This document shows positions 38,601 to 50,600 of a stretch of 64,000 bases of DNA, one piece after another. The notes under the pieces were generated by a model. It was not told where the DNA came from. It saw only the letters and a program-made list of their open reading frames with translations, and made no database searches. Made by a program: the position numbers and the translations under genes. The stretch is from Serripes groenlandicus (taxonomy: Eukaryota; Mollusca; Bivalvia; Cardiida; Cardiidae). The stretch covers positions 40,718,646 through 40,782,645 of the forward strand of contig JASEVX010000007.1 in assembly GCA_031761405.1 (NCBI GenBank), written 5' to 3'. Each line of letters starts with the position of its first letter. The first letter of the stretch is position 1.

Positions 38601-41600
38601 CCACTATATCTGTCAAATATAACCTTTTTACAACAAATCTGCAGCAGACAACTTCGAAAAGATCTAGGCATAACATAGAAATTCTCAATAAATGAATGTT
38701 AAAAAACTGAACTAAATATAAAATAAATTGTTTCGCAGATAATGAAGATTATTTTTAGTCCCCTACCGGCGTGCCGAAGGGGACTATTAGGTTTGCACTC
38801 CGTCCATCTGTCAGTCAGTCCGACAAATCAGTTTTCCGCACTTTTTTTCTACATGCATTGAGATATTGAGCTGAAATTTTGTATATGGCTTTGTAATCAT
38901 GTGTCACAGATCAAGTTCGCGTTTCATGGGATTTCGTCAATTTTTTTATGAGTTATGCCCCTTTTTGGACTTAGAATATTAATAAGTCAAAACGTGCAAA
39001 CCGGTAGGGGATTATGGTATTGCTTGCAATCCTACAGTTACTTGTTATATCTATAATTGTCATTTTAAAAGAAAGATTGGCAATTTAAACATTTATTTAT
39101 CTTTGAAAATATTGGGGCAAAAGGTGAAATTTGCTCTTTTTCAGCAATTTCTCCATTTGTATTAATGTATTCAAAAGTCATCTGCTGCAAAAAGAAAGCA
39201 TCATAAAGCATGTATATGTGGAAAAGAGTTAATCAAATATGTTTTTCCCCTTAACATGATATGTTTATTTATCTGCTTTGAAAATATGTGAGTAACAAAT
39301 TGTAAAAAGGGAAATATATATCGTTTTGATACAGAGTTGAACATATTGTGGGACAAGGAAAAAGTGTCTTTTGAATATTCATGTTCAACAATGTTTAGAA
39401 AGCCTTGTGCAAAAGGTATCTTTATCCAGGATTACTTTAACCATTACAACAAATATGTAGAAGAAAACTTTGCAAACATCTGTACAAAATAAGGAAAATT
39501 CTCTATAATTAGTGAATATAGTGAGAATTTGCTAATTTTCAGCAATTTCTTCTTTTGCCACAATAATTTCAAAAGCAGATGCATCAAAGTCCTCCTGCAT
39601 GTAGGCAAAGATTGACCCGGCTTAATATTAATATGCAGATGAGTCTGCATATTGTATTGTAAGAGGATGGAAAAAATGTGTTTCTAGTTTTATCTTTTAA
39701 AGTAATATCATTGAACCTCTTGTTTGTTTTGGCCATAAAAGAAAAAGGGTAATGGTTTTGTGTATTATAGAAATTTCTCTCATCGAATAAAAAGCAAAAA
39801 GGGATAATTTCAAATGTTTTTAGATCACCTAGAGCCAAAGGCTCAAGGTGAGCTATTCTGATCACTTTTTGTCCGTCTTGCGTCGTCCGTCGTTAACATT
39901 TAGACATTTAGATTCATCTCCTCCTTAACCACTTGACCAATTTCAACCAAACTTCACAGGAATGTTCCTTTGGTGGACCTCTTTTAAAATTGTTCAAAGA
40001 TTTAAATTTCATCAAGAACTTTGGTTGCTGTGGCAACAGAAAAGGGGAAAATTGCCAAATCTTAAAAAGTCTTCTTATTTTCCTTATATGTGCATTGTTA
40101 AAACTTTAAAAATCTTCTTGTCCATAGTACTGGCCCGATTTTAAAATTATTTTGCACAAATGTTCATTTGGGCACCCTTTACCAAGATTGTTCAAATATT
40201 TCCGATCGGTTGAAAAGCAAGGCCGCCAGGGGGCGGAGCCTGTTTTCCTTATATGTGCATTGTTAAAATTTTAAAAATCTTCTTGTCCAAAAGTACTTGC
40301 CCGATTTGAAAATTATTTTGCACAAATGTTCCTTGGGGAACCCTTTACCAAGATTGTTCAAATATTTACAATCCGTTGAAAAACATGGCCGCCAGGGGGC
40401 GGAGCCTGTTTTCCTTATATGTGCATTGTTAAAATTTTAAAAATCTTCTTGTCCAAAAGTACTGGCCTGATTTGAAAATTATTTTGCACAAATGTTCCTT
40501 GGGACACCCTTTACCAAGATTGTTCAAATATTTCTGATCCGTTGAAAAACATGGTTGCCAGGGGGGCGGAGCCTGTTTTCCTTATATGTGCATTGTTAAA
40601 ATTTTAAAAATCTTCTTGTCCAAAAGAACTGGCCCGATTTGAAAATTATTTTGCACAAATGTTCCTTAGGGCACCCTTTACCAACATTCTTCAAATATTT
40701 CCGATCTGTTGAAAAACATGGCCGCCAGGGGGCGGATCTTGTTTTCCTTACATGTGCATTGTTAAAACTTTAAAAATCTTCTTGTCCAAAAGTACTGGCC
40801 TGATTTGACAATTATTTTCCACAAATATTCCTTGGGGCACTCCAAGATTGTTCAAATATTTCTGATCGGTTGAAAAACATGGCCGCCAGGGGGCGGAGCT
40901 TGTTCTCCTTATATTTGCATTGTTAAATCTTTAAAAATCTTCTTGTCCAAAAGTATAAGCCCAATTTGAAAATTATGTTGCACAAATGTTCCTTTGGGCA
41001 CCCTTTACCAAGATTGTTCAAATATTTCCGATCCTTTGAAAAACATGGCCGCCAGGGGGTGGAGCCTGTTTTCCTTATATGTGCATTGTTAAAACTTTAA
41101 AAATCTTCTTGTCCAAAAGTACTGGCCTGATTTGAAAATTATTTTCCACAAATGTTCCTTGGGGCACCCTTTACCAAGATTGTTTAAATATTTCCTATCC
41201 GTTGAAAAAACATGGCTGCCAGGGGGGCTAAGCTTGTTTTCCTTATATGTTCATTGTTAAAACTTAAAAAAAATTCTCGTCCAAAAGAATTAGCCCAATT
41301 TGAAAATTATTTTCACAAATGTTCCTTGGGGCACCCTCTACCAAGATTGTTCAAATATGTCAGATCTGTGGAAAAACATGGCCGCCAGGGTTGCTGCGGC
41401 ATCAGAAAGGGGGCAAAATGTTCAAACTTTAAAAATCTTCTCCTTTGAATCTGCATGTCAGATTCCAATATAGTTTGGTAGAAATGTTCCTTAGGTGAGC
41501 CTCTACAAAGATTGTTCAAGGCATACTGTTTGGTTGAAAAACATGGCTATCAGTCGAGCGTCTGTGCCGTACGCGGTGCTCTTGTTTTAAGTTCTTGTCT

Positions 41601-44600
41601 GATATTAAGGAATTTGAATAGAAATCCTACTTCAGTGATCCTCTACTTACTTTGTTCAAGCTGTTTTGATTAGGTACAAAATCATAGCAACCTTGCAAAA
41701 GGGGTAAATTGAAGTTTTAGCTACAAATGACAACTCCTACCATTCCACTTGACCAATTTTAACGTTACTTCACAGGAATGTTCCTTTGATGGTCCTCTTT
41801 CAAAATTGTTCAAAGACTTGCATTCTGTATAGAACCTTTGTTGCTGCAGCATCAGAAATTGAGAAAGCTCTTGTTAGATTTCAAGATAAAAATGGCTTTT
41901 ACTGATAAACTATTTCTTTAACTGAGTGTCCACTCCTTGCAGTTTCATTTGAACTCCTGATCAAATTTTCACAGATATTTGCAGTTAAAAATTTGCTTCT
42001 ATTTAACTATCATTCAGGTGATCGATTTAGGGCCATCTTGGCCCTCTTGTTTAATTACTCAAATTACTGAATTTAAATTATTTTTAAATTGTTTTTGATT
42101 TTTTGTTTACAGATATACAGGAAGAGCACAGTCAAAGTGAATGGGATGAAATCTTGGAAACAGCTTTAAATGAGAGCGAGGAGTCTAGCCTACCACCTGA
42201 CATATTTAAGGTCAGTATGTTATGACACATCTTTTGATGCAGCAAATTGTCTTTACAGGAGTGTCTTACTGTTTCAATGCAGAGAACTCTTTATATCTTT
42301 TAGGTTTCGAACAACTTTACATTTAGAAGATCAAGAAGAAAATATAATTTTCTGCATATTGACATGTATCTTTGGTCTATTGTTCCAGTATAATATTTTA
42401 CATCTCTACATGTATTTCTGTCGATTTAATCTTAGGGTAGATTTTTCTGCATCCCTTCTTGCATCTCTGACTAATTTACTAGGATAAAAGAACACAGGCT
42501 TTAGGTGGGAGTTAGGTTGTAAACTTGTTTTGCGTCTCTTCTTGTATCTAGGAATCCGACGTGGTAGAGTGGTAAGCATCGAGGATTTGGAACCGGACAT
42601 CCCGGGTTCGATCCCCAATCTTGGCGCGACAATCATGTTAGAGTGCCCTTGGGCAAAGCGCATTTCCTAGCTTACTACTGGTTTGTTTACCCAGGGATCA
42701 TGAATAAAGAGAACTGTCACCGTGATATAACTGAAATAATGTTGAAAACGGTGTAAAACTCCAATAAAACAAAATAAAATAAAATCTTCTTGTATCTCTT
42801 TGACTAATTTACTAGGATAAGGTAGAGCTAAAAGAACTCAGGTTTTAGGTGGAAATGAGGTTGTCAACTTGTTCTGCGTCTCTTTTTGTATCTATCTGTC
42901 AACTTTACTAGGATCAAGCAGAGCTAAAAGAACACAAGTTTGAGTTGGGAATGAGGGTGTAAACTAGATCTGCGTCTCTTTTTGTATCTATCTGTCAACT
43001 TTACTAGGATCAAGCAGAGCTAAAAGAACACAAGTTTGAGGTGGGAATGAGGTTGTCAACTTGTTTTGAGTCTGTTCTTGTATCTCTCTGTCTACTTTAC
43101 TAGGATCAAGCAGAGCTAAAAGAACACAGGTTTGAGGTGGGAATGAAGATGGAAGCAATTAATCCTGCCGGTCACAACATGGTCAGTCCAGCCACTGTTC
43201 GGAAAGTTATCAACAACAAGTATTTCATAATTGAAATGGATGACCTTCGATCTAAAGACGAACGTAAAAGTGTCAGAGTGTGTTGTCATTCAGAATACCT
43301 TGGAATCTTTCCTGTATCGTGGTGTCAGTGTAAAGGTATTAGACTGGTTCCCTCCCCAGGTAAGTGTTTTACTTCTTTGCCAATATGCCGCTGTGTCTGG
43401 CGAACTTTCAGTAAGAATGGCAGCCACTGTCTGACCCTTGCTTGAACAGTAAGAGCTTGATAAATGGGTCTGAACGATTGTTGAGTCTATGCAATTCTGG
43501 AGCTCCAGCATATGTGGTGGTATTGGTTTTTGGCCAGATTGCTCTAGCAATTCCGGTCTATAGATTGGCATTGTCCGTCTGTCTGGTCTGTCTGTCCGTC
43601 AACATTTTGGTTAAAGTTTCAGGTTGAGGCAAAATCGCAGCACTGGAAAGGGTTACAAACTTGAAACTTTGCCTGAAGGTAACCAGTAACAAGTTCTATT
43701 GATTTCTATGGTTACTTTGACCTTGACCTTGGTTTGTTGATTTTCAAGGTCAAATTGCCGACAATCCGGCCTTGCAGTCTTCAGCGGTTTCTTGTATACC
43801 TTACAAATTTGTTGGGACCAATGTCGTCTTTCCTGTGTGCTGCGATATGAACATAGATGTTGATGCATTTTGAAGCAAAATAAGGTAACCTGTGAACGCA
43901 ACAATAGTGGAAATTTGGTCTCAATTTTTAATTTCATTTAGCCAGATTTTTCCCTTTCTACATTTATGATATAACCTATTCCAGCATTCAGACACATTTT
44001 GAAGCATCTGCAGCAGACGGGTTTTTAAAGCACATAGCAAAAGGAGAAATTGCTCATTAAAAGCAATATCTGTTTTTGTCACAAATAGTTTGAACTATAT
44101 TCAATAATTTGCCAGTGCTCCAGGAAAACCAACCTTAAAATGTTACATGTGTGGACAAAAAGACCGGCCTGCTAATTCGTGCTAAGGATCCAAATGAATA
44201 TTGTTTTTACAGAGTTTTCTATAAATCTTCAATGACTAGTTAGTGAACAGTGTAGAGCCAGATCAGCCAGCGCAAACTGAGTGGCAAAAAACCATATTGG
44301 TCACTTTTATTTCAGAGGTCTTGATAAGATAAATCTTCGTTAAAGAGGTTAAATCTTTTTCCCCAATTTATTTCTCTTATTGCTTTACCAAACCCTTTCC
44401 CACATACATCAAATCTGCAGCAGACGACTTGAAAATATGACGGCAAAAATACTGAAAACCTCAATAAATTGATTGATAATTTGTAAATAAAATTGAAAAC
44501 ATTTTGGCATTCCAAAGTCGTCTGATGCAGAGGCGTCAAAAAGCTTCTATTTGTGAGAAAGGGTTAAGGGTTACTAAGATTCTTTTGAGAACCCATAGGT

Positions 44601-47600
44601 CATTTAATTGTCACATAAGGATTTTAGAACATGAATGAACATTATCTTGGACTCAATGTAACATTACTTGACTTTCAGGTTGGAACAGACCAGATTTTCT
44701 GTGGAATGAGTATCTTTCGTTTTGTAGCGCTAAAGCAGCCCCAGACAGACTGTTTAACTCGGTAAGTGAAACATTTTCATTTCATGCATGAATCCCACTA
44801 AAAGGAGAAATTACTCATCCTTGTCAATCACTCCTTTTATCACCATGTTTTCTTCAAATTTAACATTTACTTCTTCCGAGATTAATATAGTTTTATATCA
44901 GCTGGGGATTTGAAATAATTTAAAGCTCATTATATTATATATATATATCAGTAAAACTTGTCTTAAGTAGCCACTCAGTAGAGAGTCAAAATCTGGTTGC
45001 TGAACACAGGTGGCTGCCTTAATCCATTCCCACATACAGCAAATCTGCAGCAGATGACTTTGAAAATATATTGGCAAAAACGTGAAAAATCTCCATAAAT
45101 GAAGGTATAATTACTGAATAAAGATGAAAACATTGTGGCAAAGCGAGAAATTGCTCGTTTTCAAAAGTCATCTGCTTCAGAGGCGTCATAAAGCGTCTGT
45201 ATTTGGGAAAGGGTTAAACAAGTCAAATTTGGAAGAAAATGTTTTTGGGTTAATCTTCAAGTGGCCGCATAATACAAATTGGCTGCTTAACACAGGTGAC
45301 AGCTAACACAAATTTGACTGTACATGTATATATAACTTATTTTAAAAATAGTATAATTTACTTAAGATTGATTTTGAAGCAAATTTCTACAATTTATATT
45401 AATCACTGTGCATACTGAATACTCAACCCTGGGACATTTACTGAAAAACAAGTCGGCAAAAGTATGGGAAATCTCTTTTAACCCTTTCCAACATACAAAA
45501 ATCTGCAGAAATATAAATGAAAGTTTAATCATGGAAAGGAGTTGAAAACATTGTGGTAAATGGGGAAAATTGCTCATTATGAGTAATTTTCCCTTTATCA
45601 CAATGTTTTCAAAATTCGTCTGCTGTAGAGACGTCAGATAGCGTCTTCATGTGGGAAAGTGTTAAATGTCGGTGTAATTAATGAAAAGAGTTATTGTGGC
45701 AATAGGAGAAATTCCTAATTAAGAGCAATTTTCCTTTTTCCTTTTGCCACAGTTTTCATAAGTCATAGGCTGCAAAGGGTTTTAATGTGTGTGTTTTAGG
45801 TAAAGGATTTAAACATGTTCTTGCTCTAGGTGTGTTTCGAGATTCCAATATTTTGAACCCAGCGTCATGGGAATCAAACTTGGTTCCTTTGGATAATGAG
45901 GACGCCTCTCTACTTCCGAACCACTGTGTCCCCCACTTGGAATGTCAGATTAGAGAAAAATTAAAAACAAGCTATATATAGTTCTTATCATGATACAACA
46001 TCTGAGAAATGGTGGTAATAGCCTTCGATCCTTGGTGCGCAGGAGTGTGGGGTTATCATTACGACTGACTTGCTTGTGTCAGGATAAATGGACCTTGTAG
46101 TACTGGAAACTTACAGATGAAAGTCTGTGATATAACCAATTTCTTTTTTAAAGCTGCAATAAATACCATACTTACAAACAAACCAACAAATATCTTGGTA
46201 AAAAAACCAATAACTCATTTTAAATAAAAGTAACAGAAAAAACATTGTAACAATGGAAGAAAATGCTCAGGACTCTTGTTTTGTTAAAATGTTTTCAAAA
46301 GTTGTCTGCCACAGATACAACACAATTTGTCTTCATGTGAGAAAGGTTTGACCCTTTTCTCTTGAAGACGCTTTCTGGTGCCTCTGCTGCAGACGTCTTT
46401 AGAAAACATTGTGACAAAAAGAGAAATTGCTCAAAAATATATATAAATGCTCCTTATATATGGGATTTTTAATGTTTATGCCAATATGATTTCACGGTCG
46501 TCTGCTGCAGATTTATTGTATGTGGGAATGGGTTAATTAACCCTCTGTTTACTGTAACTAATTTCATTAGGTATGTTCCTCGAGTATGAAGCCACCAGAC
46601 AAGCTTGTGTATCAGCACCGTCTGACCAGTCTCTATGCTTTGGCAACCCAAATCAACTTTTTCAATATGATGTTCCTTAATAAATTGGCTATGAATTCTT
46701 CCAAATGCACAGCTGGATAAGTTCATTTAAAAAATATCCGCCATGCAAAAGGTTATTTAAACAAATATTTCTCTTTACTCTTTAGGGTACCGATGATCAT
46801 GATTTTGAAAGAGGTATGAAGATCGAAGCTGTCAACCCTGTGCATCCAAATCAAATCTGTGCAGCGACGATCACTAAGATTGTTGGCCCCTTACTATGGA
46901 TACACCTTGACAACACAAAAGATGTTCCAAGCCATATTGAGGATATCGACTCGCATAACTTGTTTCCGATAGGTTGGTGTGAGAGTAACGGAATTCAGTT
47001 GAAGCCACCGAGAAAGTCCAGATTCGCGAAAGGCAAATTGAAACATCTTGCTAATTCGTCTGAGTAAGTACTCTGTTTTTTATTCCACCATTTATCTCTT
47101 TATTACCAACATGAGTTTGGCGAAGAAAATTAGAATTTGAGAAAATAAAAAACGTCCTTTATTTATACATAGACCCAGGGCATTTTCTGTGTTGCTACTT
47201 TTATTTTTTAGGAGCCATTTATTTTCGCCACTTTAGAGAAAGATTTAGCCATTTGTTTGCCACTTTCCTTTAATTTTCCAACAAATATTTATATGCAATC
47301 TCATCACTGATTGTTTGTTCTCTCCAATAATTAAACAGATTTTTCCAAATAAATAATGACAAATTTACATTGTCATTCAATCTTAAAATGCCTGTGTGGA
47401 TCGTCGAAACCCACTTCAAAAAGTGTGCCAATATATTAAATGGATCTATAATTGTCAATTATCATATTTACGGCCTTCAATGTATCAATTTCGCTTAGAG
47501 TTTATGATCAGTCAGATTAAAATGCTGAATTAACACTTCACAACAATAAAACAAGTGTGAAATACACAAGCTGTCGTAAAAAAGTCGTAAAGTGGTTACT

Positions 47601-50600
47601 GGTTCCCGTCATTCTATCAAATGGTAGTGTGTTATCTGAGATTAACGGAAACAGTCACTGTATGTCGTAACTTGATTTCCCGAAAAGGTAAATCTCGATT
47701 TATTTTGCTTATTAAATCCTTTCGCCACTTATTTTCGCAAATAACAGAAAAAATTAGCAACTTTAAATAATTTTCGCATTTGCCGTAAGTGGCGAACAAC
47801 AGCCCGGGTCCTGCATAGACCTATTATAGAGTATATACATAGAGTTTTGTTAATTGCTTTATAGATTTCACGTCATGTTTCATCAGTAGACAATATTTGA
47901 AAATATTGTCAGAAAAGGAATATGTACACAAAATACAGGTCCTACTGTCATAATCAATTGGAGGTGATGCATATTGTTTAGCTTCTTTTAAATGGGTTTT
48001 TATACAGTTTCCACATTTTCGGTTGATATTTCTCCTTTTCCTGTTGCGGGTTCGATCCCTGGCTGAGTCATACCAAAGACTTAACAGATGGTAGTTGGGG
48101 CTTCTTCCTCCTTGGCACTCTGGGTTGTGGCAATTAACATTATGACTGACTTGCATGTGTAAGGATTAATGGACCAGTATTACTGGTAACCTACCCAGGA
48201 AACACCGTGATATAACTGAATTATTTTCAAAAGCCACATAAAACACCATACAAAAAAATGAAATCTCCTTTTCCCACTGGATAACCTATGACTAACAGTG
48301 GAAAACATTGTGTCAAAAGGAGAAATTGCACGTTTTGTGCAATTTCTTCTTTTGTCACTATGTTTTCCCCTTGTTTTCAACTACATTTCAAAATTATACT
48401 CAAAATAGTTTTCTTATCAGATTTTTTCATAGCAAACTAAAGAGCATAGAATATCATGGAAACTGTTAACCCTTTGACTTCTGTTACTGATTTTGTGAAG
48501 CCTATGCCACCAGTGCAGAGCTAGTCGAGCCCCTATAGCTCAGTCGGTAGTGACGCAAGCCATCAATCCAGGGGTTGTGAGTTCGAACCCCAGCTCTGCC
48601 AACATTTGTTATGACGTTTAACAAAAGTCATTGTGACAAGTGTCATTTGTCTTCCACAAATGGGCTTAACAGTCAATGTTGAAAAACAGCCAGTTACTTA
48701 GAAAGTATGTTGTGTGGTGTACTGGTGGGAGAAAGCCAGGAGACCCATGCCGTGATATGATTGTAAAATGGATGAAAATGGCATTAAACCCCAATCAATC
48801 AATCAATCAATCAATCAAACCAGTGCAGAGCCGGACTAGGAGCACTGTCTGACAAGGCTCTACTATTGACTGCTCTGCTAAACATGTTTATCTTGATATT
48901 CCTAGAATTGGCTATGGACTCAACCAAATGCAAAGCTTGACAAGTCAGTTTTAAAGATTCAGCATTGAAAGTGTTAATATTGTTCATCATGGTGCCAAAT
49001 TCTTTTTCTCTTAATTTCCGTTCTCTTTCTCAGATTTATCATTTTGTAGAGTGTAAAAGTTCCATTTTAATTGAAATATTTGTATATCTGTTTTCAGTAA
49101 TCTTAATGGGGAGGCTTACAGATGTCATACATTCAGCCATGTTAGATCAGGAACTAATGGAGGTAACATAGAGAAGCCACGTCACTCAAAAAAAAGACCT
49201 TAACCTTTTCTAATATTTCTGCAGCAGATGAGATTGAAAATATCTGGGCAAAAATAAGAATAATCTTTATCAATGAAAGTATAATTTTTCATATGAGTTA
49301 GAAAACTTTGTGGCAAAAAGAGAAATTGCTCATTATGAGCAATTTCACCTTTTGCCACAATGTTTCCAAAATTCATCTGCTGCGGAGGCGTCAAGAAGCG
49401 TCTATATGTGAGAAAGGGTTAATTCTGAAGGTCGATTTTCATGTCATATATTTAGTTGTTCTGGCATGTGGCCACAATGTTTTTAAAAATCGTCTGCTGC
49501 GGAGGTGTCAAGCAGCATCTTTTTGAGAGAAAGGGTTAATTTTGAAGGTCAGTTTTGATACTGTTTATTTATTGGTTGTTCTGGCAGGCGAGAACATGGG
49601 TTGGGGCTAAATTCGGAGTCTTCTATGATTTTCTTGAGACTTGGCCAAGCCAGCAGTTTTGAGTCATTCATCCTCCATCAATGGTCTAAAACAGTCTTAT
49701 GGCGAAAAGCAGTCAGTTGCTTTGAAAGAATGTTGTGTTGAAACACATGGTTACATGATTTAACTGTGGAGACATGACCAAAAAATTGTTGAAGTCGAAG
49801 TTAAATCAATCAATCTTTTGACTTAAATTTAGATTTACATTAAGGTTCATAGGAAGTTAAAAATGAAGACTTGGGAATGAATTTTGTGATTTTTTTCAAA
49901 TCAAGTTCAAGGTCACTGTATCTGAAATTAGTTCAGCTGTGTCATGGTCAATAACAAACCATTGTTTTTGTTTAGCCTGCTTTAGCAGATAGACACATAG
50001 GGAGAATTTCTTTGTAGTTTGTCCATCCTTCTGCCTGTGACTTCTTAACTTACTAACATAGGGTCAGGCCACATATATGTTCCCATGAGCACTCTTGTAT
50101 TGCTTTACTGTGATAAATCATAAAATAAACAAGACACTTTCTGTGCCTCTGCAACGGACAAATTTTGAAAACAATGTGGCAAAAGGAGAAATTGCTCATA
50201 ATGAGCAATTTCTTCTTTTGCCTAATATTTTCAACTTATTTCATTAATTGATCTTTCATTGATACTGTAGAGGGTTTCAATGTTTTTGACAAAATATCTT
50301 GAAAAGCATCTGCTGCAGATTTATTGTATGTGAGAAAGGGTTATCAATGACTAGACCTGCTATTTTTTTTACTATGTTTTTTCCCATTTGCACATACATT
50401 TTGACCCATATGCAGCAGATAGCTTTTGAAAACTTAATGAAAAAGGGGAGCAGTTACTCTAGATGGGCTACTTCTCCTTTTGCCACAATGTTTTCAAATC
50501 TGTTCAATACAAATAATGCTTTCATTTATAGAGATTTGCCATATTTTTGCCTACTTTCATTGTTGTCGACCTGCTGCAGATTTGTTGTAAGTGAAACAGT

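Noticed and set aside
42170..42487. 105-codon + strand frame after exon 11
   Set aside because: It overlaps the exon in another frame and runs through intron and the decoy array; no family features.
48528..48600. tRNA gene
   Set aside because: The tRNA-like head is followed by a SINE body and CAAT tail with a 13-base target duplication, so it is a SINE. The same reasoning covers the B-box hits at 123, 3895, 42600, 48050 and 52220.
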